From: Pseudomonas sp. DNDY-54
GTDB taxonomy: Bacteria; Pseudomonadota; Gammaproteobacteria; Pseudomonadales; Pseudomonadaceae
Assembly (NCBI RefSeq): GCF_019880365.1
Contig: NZ_CP082271.1
Location: 4,030,001 to 4,094,000 of the forward strand
Direction of reading: 5' to 3'
DNA length: 64,000 nt
Shown: piece by piece, positions 1 to 9,025 of the stretch
How the letters are laid out: every line of letters begins with the position of its first letter
How positions within the stretch are numbered: position 1 is the stretch's first letter
Notes under the pieces: generated by a model
The model's input: the letters and a program-made list of their open reading frames with translations, nothing else
Told to the model about the DNA's origin: nothing
Databases searched by the model: none
Translations under genes and position numbers: made by a program

Positions 1-44
1 CGGGCTTCCGCGCCAGAACAACAAACGCGCCGCGAGTCCTACCG

Positions 45-446
45 ATGAAAGACTACGAACAGGAAGATCCCATTCCACAGGGCGATCTCGCTCTTCAACT
101 GACTGCCCTGCCACGGGAAACCAACGGTTTTGGGGACATTTACGGCGGTTGGCTGGTTTCCCAGATGGATCTGGCTGGAACGGCAATGGCCAGCCGGGCG
201 GCGGGCGGGCGTGTCGCGACCGTCTCAATCGATCGCATGGCCTTCATGGTGCCCGTGGCCGTGGGCGCGCAGCTGTCCTTCTATACGCAGACGCTAGAAG
301 TTGGCCGCAGCTCGATCCGCATGCTGGTCGAAGTCTGGAGCGACGATCCGCTGTCCAGTGAATGGCGTAAGGTCACCGAAGCGGTATTTGTCTTTGTCGC
401 CATTGACGGCAGCGGCCGCACCCGGCCGGTCACGCCACGCCGTTAA
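45..446 (+). CDS. acyl-CoA thioesterase, YciA-like hotdog family
   Basis: A 133-residue single-domain hotdog-fold protein, predicted to hydrolyse acyl-CoA thioesters in the cytoplasm. The N-terminal third carries the family pattern of an N-G-x-G-D-I-Y-G-G-W stretch (residues 27-36) with an Asp about six residues later (QMDLAG), and the middle has the D-R-M-x-F-M-x-P-V segment typical of YciA proteins. Its length matches YciA. The start at 45 gives the expected N-terminus; no strong Shine-Dalgarno is visible. The 3' end overlaps the convergent diguanylate cyclase gene by 17 bp. The family is clear; the chain-length preference cannot be read from sequence. Confidence 0.85.
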   Translation: MKDYEQEDPIPQGDLALQLTALPRETNGFGDIYGGWLVSQMDLAGTAMASRAAGGRVATVSIDRMAFMVPVAVGAQLSFYTQTLEVGRSSIRMLVEVWSDDPLSSEWRKVTEAVFVFVAIDGSGRTRPVTPRR

Positions 447-1662
447 GCGTAAAACTGCCGGTCGTGTCGGCAGCCGAACTGCCTGCCGCGTAGCAGTTTT
501 TTCCCGCCTGCTTGGCCCGGTACAGTGCAGCATCAGCGGCCTGATACAACTGTTCCGGCGTCTGTCCTGGCTGCAACATCGCAACCCCGATGCTCGAGGT
601 GACGACACCGTCGCCCCGCACCGAAGACGGGTGCGGGAGAGCCCGCTCGGCAAGCCGCGCCAGGATCTGACTGGCGATCGTCTTTGCCGCCGCACCATCA
701 CAGTGATAGAGCAGCAGCGCAAATTCTTCCCCGCCAACCCTCGCCGCAAGGTCAAGCGGCCGGCGCGCGAACTGGCCCAGAAGGGTCGCGAATTCCTTGA
801 TCAACGCATCGCCCGCCGGATGGCCCAGGCTGTCGTTATAGCTTTTGAAATCGTCTAGATCGAGCAGCAGCAACGCCAGGGGCTGACGCTCGCGCCGTGC
901 CTGCAAAAGCGCTTGCTGCAGCGCGGCATCGAAGCTGCGTCGGTTGGCCAGCCCGGTCAGTGCGTCGTGCTGTGCAACCCAGCCCAGCAGCTTGCGCACC
1001 AGAAACTGCTCGCGCTGGGAGTACTCGTGTACGTAGCGACCTATCGCGCCGAGCACCAGCAAAATCAGGTAGTAGCTGACCGATATCCAATGCACTCGCA
1101 TCTCGCTGGAAGGCAGAATCACTGCCGCAGCCAGCACGTCGAACAGAACGATCACCGCAGCACAGCTCAATGCGCGCCAGAACGTGATACCGAGAAAGAA
1201 GAACGAGCACACGATCAGCAGACCGGCGCCATAGCGGAGCGCCAGTTCAGGCTGCATCAGCTCGTATTGAATATCGATGCGCGCCGCAACCAAGCCAATC
1301 AGCACGATAAACATCGGAAAGAGCCGGTTGGCGAGAACCCGCACGCGCCTGTAAAACAGGCTCATCACCAAAACTGCCATCCCTGGCACCATCTGCAACA
1401 GGCGTAGCAACGTCAGTTCGCGCAACCAGGCCGGGTCCGAACCCATGAAAATCTGCCGCTCGGCATAGAGATAGCCTCCCACGACCAACAGCAACAGACA
1501 GGCACCGAGCTGCTGAGCCAAGCGCGCCTGATGATTCAGATACCGCCGGAAGTCCTGCTCCAGGTCGGGCGCGAACGAGAGATGGCGAAACCCTTTGAGC
1601 AGTTGCCTGCCATAGGGCGTATCCCGAAAATCTTCAGCGGATGGATGTTCCAGGGTTCGCAT
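430..1662 (-). CDS. membrane-bound diguanylate cyclase (GGDEF)
   Basis: A 410-residue protein predicted to make cyclic di-GMP from two GTP. Roughly residues 50-212 hold about six hydrophobic helices forming an unassigned membrane sensor. A linker is followed by a GGDEF domain from about residue 230 to 395. The active-site loop reads GGEEF (residues 310-314), and RPLD at 301-304 is the RxxD inhibitory site five residues before it, so product feedback inhibition is expected. No EAL domain is present. It is divergent from the AEC transporter gene and convergent with the thioesterase gene. The signal sensed is unknown. Confidence 0.9.
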   Translation of the reverse strand: MRTLEHPSAEDFRDTPYGRQLLKGFRHLSFAPDLEQDFRRYLNHQARLAQQLGACLLLLVVGGYLYAERQIFMGSDPAWLRELTLLRLLQMVPGMAVLVMSLFYRRVRVLANRLFPMFIVLIGLVAARIDIQYELMQPELALRYGAGLLIVCSFFFLGITFWRALSCAAVIVLFDVLAAAVILPSSEMRVHWISVSYYLILLVLGAIGRYVHEYSQREQFLVRKLLGWVAQHDALTGLANRRSFDAALQQALLQARRERQPLALLLLDLDDFKSYNDSLGHPAGDALIKEFATLLGQFARRPLDLAARVGGEEFALLLYHCDGAAAKTIASQILARLAERALPHPSSVRGDGVVTSSIGVAMLQPGQTPEQLYQAADAALYRAKQAGKNCYAAGSSAADTTGSFTLNGVA

Positions 1663-1836
1663 GGGCGTCGCTCGTGTGCAGGCCGCGCCATGATATCACT
1701 TAGACATCATCGCGCCGGTTTTCCCGATGAACGCGCAGCGAAGCGGCCTGCCGGTGGCCCTAGGCCGCGTTCAGCGCTTGCCGAGGCCGGCGCGACGCTC
1801 CACTATCGAGTCACCTGCACTGTTGGATGTATACGC

Positions 1837-2745
1837 GTGACTGCCCTTCTGCTCGCCCTCTGGCCTTTGTTCGCCCTGATCGTCGCCGGCTATTTCCTGC
1901 GCCTGCGTGCCTTTCCCAGCGAGGAGTTCTGGCCGGGTGCTGAACGCATCAACTATTTCGTGCTCTTCCCCGCCCTGCTGTTCAGCAGTTTGGCCACCGC
2001 CCCCCTGGATAATTCTGCACTGCCGCGCCTGGCCGCTGCCGTGATGCTGGGCCTGGGTGCTGCGTGGCTTGTATTGCTGATCATGAGAAGGGTCCGCGGC
2101 TGGCCCGCGGCGCGCTTTGGCGCGTTTGCGCAGGGAGGGCTGCGTTTCAACACCTACCTTGGTCTCGCGGCCGTGGGCAGTCTGTTTGGCAAGGAAGGCT
2201 TAGCACTGGCAGCGCTGATGCTGGCGCTGATGGTTCCCACGGTAAATGTCATGTCGGTGTGGGCGCTGACAGCCGAGCGCGGCGTCAGTGTCCGCTCGTT
2301 GCTGCTGCCGATCGCAAAGAACCCGTTGATCCTCGCTTGCGTCGCCGGCGCCCTGATCAACTTCTCGGGCCTGGGCTTGCCCGGCGGAACCGATCGGCTG
2401 CTGAGCCTTCTCGCGGCGGCCAGCCTGCCCCTGGGTCTGTTGTGTGTGGGTGCTGCGCTGAAACCGAGGGAGCTTGGCGGCGAAATCCCCGCGCTTGGCT
2501 GGAACAGCGTCCTGCGCCTGTTGGCTGTCCCATTGCTGGCATACGCGGTAGCCCGGCTGCTCAACCTGCCAGCAATGGAGACGACCATCATCGTCTTGTT
2601 CTTCGCGCTGCCTACTGCACCCACTGCCTATGTGCTGACGCGTCAGCTTGGCGGCGACAGCCATCTCATGGCTGGCATCATTACCCTGCAGACACTTCTG
2701 GCGGCGGCCAGTCTGCCGCTCGTGCTGACGCTGCTCAATGGCTGA
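1837..2745 (+). CDS. AEC family transporter (auxin efflux carrier-like)
   Basis: About 302 residues with some ten hydrophobic helices, starting directly with a membrane segment (TALLLALWPLFALIVAGYF). This is typical of bacterial AEC permeases, which export small organic acids or amino acids; the substrate is not predictable. The frame is open further upstream, but that extension would overlap the divergent cyclase gene and is Arg/Pro-rich and unlike the family. GTG at 1837 gives the usual family length and a natural N-terminus, so I chose it. The gene is followed, convergently, by a small membrane-protein gene whose stop abuts its own stop. Confidence 0.82.
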   Translation: MTALLLALWPLFALIVAGYFLRLRAFPSEEFWPGAERINYFVLFPALLFSSLATAPLDNSALPRLAAAVMLGLGAAWLVLLIMRRVRGWPAARFGAFAQGGLRFNTYLGLAAVGSLFGKEGLALAALMLALMVPTVNVMSVWALTAERGVSVRSLLLPIAKNPLILACVAGALINFSGLGLPGGTDRLLSLLAAASLPLGLLCVGAALKPRELGGEIPALGWNSVLRLLAVPLLAYAVARLLNLPAMETTIIVLFFALPTAPTAYVLTRQLGGDSHLMAGIITLQTLLAAASLPLVLTLLNG

Positions 2746-3186
2746 TTAGCGCACGACCTGTCCACGGAGCAGGTGCAGCAGCATCAGCGCCGCGCCGAGC
2801 CCCAGCGCACAGAGTGCAAGCAGCGGACCGAGATAACCCAATGCGTCTTGCAACCAGCCGAGCAACTGGTGGACCCACACCCGCCGTGACGCCTCGGCCG
2901 CTACGTAGCCCCCCTGCTGCCAGACCTTAAAGGCAGCATGCAGCGGGATCAGCGCCAGCGGCAGCAGAATCAGACACAGCCAATAGCCGCTCCGTCGATA
3001 CGCACCCAGCAAACCCCAGGGCAGGAAGGCGGCACGGATGAGGCAAAAAAAGCAGACGATGTAATAACCAACCAGCAGCAGAAAAAAGCCATTGGCCACT
3101 GACGGATCGAGCCAGAGCTCGCGCAGCGCGGCCGCCGTAAGCGACACGCTGAGCAGGGCCCAAATCACAAGGAATAATTTTTTCAT
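2746..3186 (-). CDS. hypothetical integral membrane protein
   Basis: A 146-residue protein with about four hydrophobic segments: an N-terminal signal-anchor-like helix (MKKLFLVIWALLSVSL), two in the middle (FFLLLVGYYIVCFFCLIRAAF and YWLCLILLPLALIPLHAAF), and one near the C-terminus. I do not recognise the family. ATG at 3186 is preferred over the longer open frame to 3291 because it starts directly with a Lys-Lys signal-anchor. It lies between the AEC gene and recD. No catalytic motif is visible. Confidence 0.6.
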   Translation of the reverse strand: MKKLFLVIWALLSVSLTAAALRELWLDPSVANGFFLLLVGYYIVCFFCLIRAAFLPWGLLGAYRRSGYWLCLILLPLALIPLHAAFKVWQQGGYVAAEASRRVWVHQLLGWLQDALGYLGPLLALCALGLGAALMLLHLLRGQVVR

Positions 3187-3318
3187 CACGCGTTCCGTTG
3201 ATCGGCTTTCGACGAACTGGCATCGGAACAGAATTCTGCGGCCCAAACGCACAACCGTTTCACGAAACTGGCGGGGATGCGCAGCGATCATGCTGGCTTC
3301 GAGCAGCTGCGCACGCCG

Positions 3319-5169
3319 TCAGAACAAGCTGAGTTGGTCGCCTTCAGGCTCGACAGGCGACGGACGAGCTCGCTGCTCGGCGATTGCGGTCGGCCTCGCT
3401 TGCAGTGCTAGCCGCTCGGCTAGCCCCGCGGCCCGTTCGGCACGGGTGTTTACCGCCTCAGCGAGGCGTGCCGGCAAAGCCCAGATCTCCACCTTGCGTT
3501 TGGCCCGAGTGATGCCGGTATAGAACAGCGAGCGCGTCAGCAGCGGGCTGGGCTGTTCCGGCAACGCCAGCAGCACTTCGGCGAACTCCGAGCCCTGACT
3601 TTTGTGCACAGTCATGGCGAAGGCGCTGTCGTGGCTCGGCAACCGTGCCGGGGCGAAGCCGCGATAGCCCTCGTCGCCCTCGAAGAACACCCGCAGGCCC
3701 TGCTCGGTTTTCAGGCACAGGCCGATATCGCCGTTGAACAGGCCCAGGGCGTAGTCGTTCTGCCGGACCATCACTGCGCGGCCGGGATACCAGCGTTCGC
3801 GTGCCGGGACGCCGAGGCGGCGTTTGAAACGCGCCTCCAACGCCTCGTTGATGCCGGTAACGCCGAAAGCGCCTTCGCGCTGGGCTGTCAGTGCACGGAA
3901 GCCATTGAAGGCATCGAATGCCCCGCTCGGATCAGCGTGGCGTGCGGCCTGTAGATACGGCGTGTAGCCCTGCTCCAGGCGCTCAATCAACGTATTAGGG
4001 CTCGGCATCGCATTCCACGCCAAATCCGCGCGCCCCTCTTGCAGCAACGCGATGGTGCCTTTGCCATCCCCGGCATTGATTCGCCGCGCCAGCTCGCCGA
4101 TCCCGCTGTCGCCGGCGAAGCGGTGGCTGTGGGTGAGCAGCACCACCGCATCGCCGAGGCGCGAGCGCGGCGTCTCGACCGGTACGGCCTGCCCGGTAAT
4201 GCGTTGCAGATCAGCCGCGGCCTGGCTATCGAAACCGCGCCCTTCACAGAGTTCGGCGAACACCGCGCCTGCCTCTACGGCGGCCAGCTGATCCTTGTCG
4301 CCGAGCAGGATCAACCTTGCCTTCGGCGGCAGCGCAGCGACCAGCTTGGCCATCAACGCCAGATCGACCATCGATGCCTCGTCCACCACCAGCACGTCCA
4401 GCGCCAGTGGATGGGCCGCGTCATGCCGCACCTTCGGGCTGTCACCGCGGCTGCCGAGCAGGCGATGCAGCGTGCGCGCCTCGTCCGGCAGCGCCTCCTT
4501 CACCGCGTCACTGACCGGCAGCTCGGCCTTGGCGTTGCGGATCGCTTCGGCCATGCGCGCCGCCGCTTTGCCGGTGGGCGCCGCGAGGCCGATGGCCAGG
4601 CGTTCGCCGCCGGGTTGTTCCAGCAACGCCGCCAGCAGGCGCACCACGGTGGTGGTTTTGCCGGTACCGGGACCACCGGAGATCACAGCCAGTCGCCGGC
4701 GTACCGCCTGTGCTGCCGCGAGGCGCTGCCAATCGGGGCTTTGCTGGTTGAAAGCGAACAACCGCGCCAGGCTGTCGCTCAGCTGAATTTCATCGACATC
4801 TGGTGCGTCCACTGCGCGAGTCAGCAGCTGTTCGGCCAACTGCTGTTCATAAGCCTGGTACCGGGCCAGGTAAAGCCGGTTGCCGACCAGGGTAAGCGGC
4901 GCGTAATCGTCAGGCGCACCAATCAGCGAGGAGGCTTCGAGCTGTGCGCGCCAAACGGCTAGCGAGGGCATGCTGAGATCGACATCGGGCCAGGGCCGCC
5001 TGCCGGCCAGGCGCTGGAGCGGCAGACAGACATCCCCAGATGCCAGCGCTTCACAGCAGAGCGCGGCGGCGAGCAGCACCGGCTCGGAAGCCTCCGGCTC
5101 CAGGCGTTGCAAACTGGCGACGAAGGCGCGCTCCAGGGGGCCGAGGGGTAACTCTGAACGAAGCGTCAT
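3319..5169 (-). CDS. recD: exodeoxyribonuclease V alpha subunit RecD
   Basis: A 616-residue 5'-to-3' helicase subunit of RecBCD, which unwinds and degrades double-strand DNA ends and loads RecA after Chi. Visible motifs are Walker A (GGPGTGKTTTVVRLL, about residue 175), helicase motif II (VVDEASMVD), and a C-terminal UvrD-like motif (AMTVHKSQGSEF, then YTGITRAKRKV). ATG at 5169 (MTLRSELPLG) is chosen: the longer open frame to 5616 runs through the repeat-rich spacer and the end of recB and has no RecD-like character. It lies downstream of recB, separated by 307 bp instead of the tight spacing seen between recC and recB. Confidence 0.95.
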   Translation of the reverse strand: MTLRSELPLGPLERAFVASLQRLEPEASEPVLLAAALCCEALASGDVCLPLQRLAGRRPWPDVDLSMPSLAVWRAQLEASSLIGAPDDYAPLTLVGNRLYLARYQAYEQQLAEQLLTRAVDAPDVDEIQLSDSLARLFAFNQQSPDWQRLAAAQAVRRRLAVISGGPGTGKTTTVVRLLAALLEQPGGERLAIGLAAPTGKAAARMAEAIRNAKAELPVSDAVKEALPDEARTLHRLLGSRGDSPKVRHDAAHPLALDVLVVDEASMVDLALMAKLVAALPPKARLILLGDKDQLAAVEAGAVFAELCEGRGFDSQAAADLQRITGQAVPVETPRSRLGDAVVLLTHSHRFAGDSGIGELARRINAGDGKGTIALLQEGRADLAWNAMPSPNTLIERLEQGYTPYLQAARHADPSGAFDAFNGFRALTAQREGAFGVTGINEALEARFKRRLGVPARERWYPGRAVMVRQNDYALGLFNGDIGLCLKTEQGLRVFFEGDEGYRGFAPARLPSHDSAFAMTVHKSQGSEFAEVLLALPEQPSPLLTRSLFYTGITRAKRKVEIWALPARLAEAVNTRAERAAGLAERLALQARPTAIAEQRARPSPVEPEGDQLSLF

Positions 5170-5476
5170 CGGGTAGGCCTCGATACAGAAGGTGCCAGAC
5201 CCAGACGGCGGTCCCAACGGTGGGCTGAAGCGGAACGCCGCCCGGCCCACCCTACGGAGATATCCGGGCGCACCGCTCGTAGGGTGGGCTTCAGCCCACC
5301 GATATGCCCGGCAGGATAAGCGTAATGAACTGGCGCAAACTGCAATCCGACGGTTTCTACAAACCCCACGCGCACCACCGCCCCTCCTCGAACAGCGCAT
5401 CGGGCAGATCGTAGGGCGGGTGCAACCCGCCAAGCGTGCGGGAAGGCAACGCCAGGTATTGGCATAGCCGCAAACA
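5170..5476. repeat. recB-recD spacer with GTAGGGTGGGC-type inverted repeats
   Basis: A 307-bp gap within an otherwise compact operon. It contains CGGTGGGCTGAAGC (about 5218-5232), GCCCACCCTACG (about 5245-5256), a compact palindrome CGTAGGGTGGGC..GCCCACCG (5278-5301), and a diverged copy CGTAGGGCGGG..CCCGCC (about 5409-5431). The first and third can pair over a long distance, and the second pairs with the third. This is typical of dispersed intergenic palindromic repeats in Pseudomonas. I see no gene here; frames open through it are Arg/Pro-rich composites. Confidence 0.7.
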
Positions 5477-8400
5477 TCACTTGCCCTCCTCGAACAATCG
5501 ATCCAGCGCATCGAGCAGCGCATCGTCCGGCCGCGCGAAGTAGACGCCGGCATCGGGCATGCCACGCAGGAACAGGTAGAAGGCGCCGCCCAGCTGTTCG
5601 TCGCGAAAATCCGCAAGGCGCTGGCGCAGGAAGCGGCGCAGCGCTACCAGATAGATCAGGTATTGCAAGTAGTAATGCTCGCCGGCCAGCGCCTGCAGCA
5701 GCCGTTCGCCGCCGTAGTAATTGGCGTCCGGGCCGAGCCAGTTGGATTTGTAGTCGGCGATGTACCAGCGGCCGTCGTGCTCGAAGGTCAGGTCGATGAA
5801 GCCCTTGAGAAACCCCTTGAGACTGTCGAACTCCAGCCGCGCCGCCGCTTCGCGCAAGGGTTCGGCGAGGCCGTTGGCCGGATCGACCAATAGGCTGCGC
5901 AGCCGCGTCACGTCGAGGTCCCGTACCGGAAAAGTGAAGCCGAGTTCGGGCAGGCGTCTGGCCGACTGCAACGCGGCGAGGGTCAGGCCGCCGCCATCCA
6001 TATCGGTGTCGAGCACCTTTTGCAGATGGCTGATGGCGATTTCCTTCCACTCCAGCGGCAGACCGTAGGCCTGCAAAGCGGGTTCGACCAGCGCGTCCAG
6101 CTCGCCTTTGCCTCGCGCCCAGTCTTCGAGGATCGCGTGCAGGCAGGTACCGGCACGGGCTCCGCGGGGAAAGGCGAAGAAGCCACTGCCCGGCTCGCCG
6201 GCATCGGGGATGGCCAAGGCGTCGCGGTCGGGCGCTTCCATATGCATGCCGGCCGCAAGGCCGGAAAAGCTGCCGATCCGCCAGGCGCTGTGCAGGCTGC
6301 GATTGAGCTGCGACAACTGCTGAGGCGGCGCCGCACGGCCGGGCCCTTCGGCACTGGCTTCACGCAGCTCCAGCGGCACGCAGGCCATATGGCCTTCGCT
6401 TCCCTGCACCAGTCGCTCGATGGCCAGGCGCAGGCTTCCACCGTTGAGATCGGCCAGATGATTGCCCAGCTCGGTCAACGGTTGCTCGCCAGGCAGTTCG
6501 CGGCCGTGTAGCAGCCAGGCCAGGGCGCTGCTGTGCAGACCTTCGTCGGCCAGGCTGCCGTCCTTCTTCGGCTTGCACAGGTTGACCGGTCCCCAATGCA
6601 GCCAGAGCCGATCACGGGCGCGAGTCAGTGCGACGTAGGCCAGCCGTAGCTGCTCGGCGAAGACTTCCTGGCGGGCGCGTTCGAGGTTGTCCTCCAGCTC
6701 GTCGCTGCCCAAGTCCAGCAGCGGCTGGCCGCTGGCATCGTGGCAACGGGCGCTGTCGCGGTTCTTGCCGAGCAGCTTGCCGTCCCACAGGAAGGGGCAG
6801 AACACCAGCGGATATTCCAGGCCCTTGCTGGTGTGGATGGTGACGATCTGCACCCGCTCGGCATCGCTTTCCAGGCGCAGCAGGGCTTCTTCGCCGGCGC
6901 CTTCGCTGCCGCGCTGCAGGTTGAACCAGGCGAGCAGCGGCTCAAGACCCGGGCGCAGCAGGCTTTCGGCTTGCAACAGTTCGCCCAGATGCAGGAGGTT
7001 GGTCAGCCGACGTTCGCCATCGACACGCGCCAGCAGCCGTTCGGCCACCGCCTGCTCGTCGAGCCAGGCACGGAACACGCGCATAAAGCCCTGCTGCTGC
7101 CAGAGCTGGTGATATCGCTCGGCGGCTTCGCGCTCGGCGTCCCACTGCTGCTGATCGTCCTGGCAGCGGGCAAGGTCGGCGGCGCTGCGACCCAGCAGGC
7201 GCGTGGCCAGCGCATAGCGCAGCAGCCCTTCGCGACCGGGCTCGGCGTAGGCGGCGAGCACCGCGGCAAGCTCAGCCGCCTCCTCGCTGCGCCAGACGCT
7301 GTCACGCCCGCGGCGCACGCTGGGCACACCGCGGGCCGCCAGCTCGTCGGCAATCAACCCTGCCTGGCGGTGGTTGGCCACCAGCACGGCGATGTCGCCA
7401 CCTTTCAGCGAAGTAAACACACCTTCCTTGTCGAAGCCGGCGCGCCCTTCCGCGGCGCCCGCCAGTTGCAGGGCGATACGCCGAGCCGTGTCGCTTGCGG
7501 CCAGCTGCGCGGCCTCGCCCTTGCCCAGCGGATCGTCGCCCAGCCAGACCAACGCCAGCGGCGCGGCTTCGCCCTCGCCTACCAAATGCAGGCTGGCCCG
7601 CGGCTTGTCGGCCGCGCCTACCGCTGGATAGCGCAGATCAGGCTGGGCGAACGGCTGCGGATGGTCGAACAGCTGGTTCAACGCGGCGATCAAATCGGGC
7701 GTCGAGCGGTAATTGGTCGGCAGGTTGAAGGGCTCGCGATCGGCCTGCTGCTTGGCCGTCATATAGGTTGCAAGGTCCGCCCCGCGGAAGGCGTAGATCG
7801 CCTGTTTGGGATCGCCGACAAAACACAGCGACGCCTCGCCCGCCTTGGCATAGATGCGGTTGAAGATGGCGTACTGGATCGGGTCGGTGTCCTGGAATTC
7901 GTCGATCAGCGCCAGCGGATAGGTGGCGCGCAGCGAGGCCGCCAGGTCTTCGCCGACCGGCCCTTGCAGCGCCTCGTCAAGACGATTCAGCAGGTCGTCA
8001 AAGGCCAACAGCCGCTGCGCCGCCTTGCGCTCCGGCAGCTCGCGGTTGAGCCTTTCCAGCAGCGCGACCTGCAGGGCGATCAGCCGTTGCTTGCCCGCTG
8101 GCAATGCCTCGGCCACCTGATCGGCCAGCTCGTCCAGCGCATGGGCCAACTCGCACACCGGCGCGTCGAAGCCCTTCTTGCAGGCCTTGCTCAAGGCGCG
8201 CACGCCGAACTTGGCCGCGCCATCGGGTAGATCGAACATCACGGCCGGGTCGGCAAAATAGGCGTCAAGCTCGCTCCGCCAGGGCTCGAACTTGATGCCT
8301 TTGTGTGTACTTTGGCTAAGCCCACCGTGTGCCCGGAGCTCAGCGATCCAGGCAGTGCCCGCTTCTATCCACAGATCGGCGGCGCGTTGCCAAGCGGCCT

Positions 8401-9025
8401 CGACCGGACGCAGGTCGGCGGCGACCGGCGCACCCTGCGGTTCCACGCGCAAGTAAGGCTTGCCCAGGTGACTGCGCAACCGTTGGCGCAGCCACTGCGG
8501 GGCGATCCGGCTCTTGGCCAGGAAGCGCGCCCAGGCCGGATCGGCATCGGCCAGCTCGCTGCGCCAGGCATCGGCGAGCAGGGCATCGATGATCTCGCGG
8601 TCGTCGGCGGTCAGCTCGCTGTCGAAATCTCCACCGGCCTCGAACGCGGCATCCTGCAGCGCGCGCTGGCAAAAGCCGTGAATGGTGAAGATCGCCGCTT
8701 CGTCGAAGCCATGCACGGCCAGCAACAGGCGGCGGCGCGAGGCTTCATCCGGGTAGCGCGCGTGCAAGCGGTTGAGGAAATCGTCGCTGCTCGGCGTGCC
8801 TTCATACACGGCAAGCAGATCGGCCAGCCGCGCACGGATGCGTTCGCGCAGCTCGGCGGTGGCGGCGGTGGTGTAGGTGACCACCAGGATCTGCCCCACC
8901 GACAGCTGCCGCTCCAGCAACAGGCGCGCATAGAGCGCGGTCAGCGTCCAGGTCTTGCCGGTGCCGGCGCTGGCCTCGATCAGCGAGCGGCCATCGAAGG
9001 GCGAATCGAGCAGGTCGAGTTTCAT
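5477..9025 (-). CDS. recB: exodeoxyribonuclease V beta subunit RecB
   Basis: An 1182-residue 3'-to-5' helicase and nuclease subunit of RecBCD. The N-terminus carries the UvrD-type Walker A (EASAGTGKTWTLTALYARLL, residues 17-36). Other helicase motifs are ALIDEFQDTDPIQY, VGDPKQAIYAFRGADL, VTIHTSKGLEYPLVF and LAYVALTRARDRLWLH. The C-terminal nuclease domain has GTCLHAILEDW and the catalytic D-x-K signature in WYIADYKSNWLG. Length matches the family (about 1180). Its start overlaps the end of recC by 4 bp, indicating translational coupling. It is divided from recD by the repeat-bearing spacer. Confidence 0.97.
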   Translation of the reverse strand: MKLDLLDSPFDGRSLIEASAGTGKTWTLTALYARLLLERQLSVGQILVVTYTTAATAELRERIRARLADLLAVYEGTPSSDDFLNRLHARYPDEASRRRLLLAVHGFDEAAIFTIHGFCQRALQDAAFEAGGDFDSELTADDREIIDALLADAWRSELADADPAWARFLAKSRIAPQWLRQRLRSHLGKPYLRVEPQGAPVAADLRPVEAAWQRAADLWIEAGTAWIAELRAHGGLSQSTHKGIKFEPWRSELDAYFADPAVMFDLPDGAAKFGVRALSKACKKGFDAPVCELAHALDELADQVAEALPAGKQRLIALQVALLERLNRELPERKAAQRLLAFDDLLNRLDEALQGPVGEDLAASLRATYPLALIDEFQDTDPIQYAIFNRIYAKAGEASLCFVGDPKQAIYAFRGADLATYMTAKQQADREPFNLPTNYRSTPDLIAALNQLFDHPQPFAQPDLRYPAVGAADKPRASLHLVGEGEAAPLALVWLGDDPLGKGEAAQLAASDTARRIALQLAGAAEGRAGFDKEGVFTSLKGGDIAVLVANHRQAGLIADELAARGVPSVRRGRDSVWRSEEAAELAAVLAAYAEPGREGLLRYALATRLLGRSAADLARCQDDQQQWDAEREAAERYHQLWQQQGFMRVFRAWLDEQAVAERLLARVDGERRLTNLLHLGELLQAESLLRPGLEPLLAWFNLQRGSEGAGEEALLRLESDAERVQIVTIHTSKGLEYPLVFCPFLWDGKLLGKNRDSARCHDASGQPLLDLGSDELEDNLERARQEVFAEQLRLAYVALTRARDRLWLHWGPVNLCKPKKDGSLADEGLHSSALAWLLHGRELPGEQPLTELGNHLADLNGGSLRLAIERLVQGSEGHMACVPLELREASAEGPGRAAPPQQLSQLNRSLHSAWRIGSFSGLAAGMHMEAPDRDALAIPDAGEPGSGFFAFPRGARAGTCLHAILEDWARGKGELDALVEPALQAYGLPLEWKEIAISHLQKVLDTDMDGGGLTLAALQSARRLPELGFTFPVRDLDVTRLRSLLVDPANGLAEPLREAAARLEFDSLKGFLKGFIDLTFEHDGRWYIADYKSNWLGPDANYYGGERLLQALAGEHYYLQYLIYLVALRRFLRQRLADFRDEQLGGAFYLFLRGMPDAGVYFARPDDALLDALDRLFEEGK

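Noticed and set aside
5166..6050. Minus-strand frame running through the recB-recD spacer and the end of recB.
   Set aside because: Different frame from RecB, Arg/Pro-rich, and crosses palindromic repeats; no domain visible.
6740..8230. Long plus-strand frame (496 codons) opposite recB.
   Set aside because: It is antisense to well-supported RecB helicase motifs, is rich in Gln/Arg/Gly without family signal, and arises from GC-rich codon bias.
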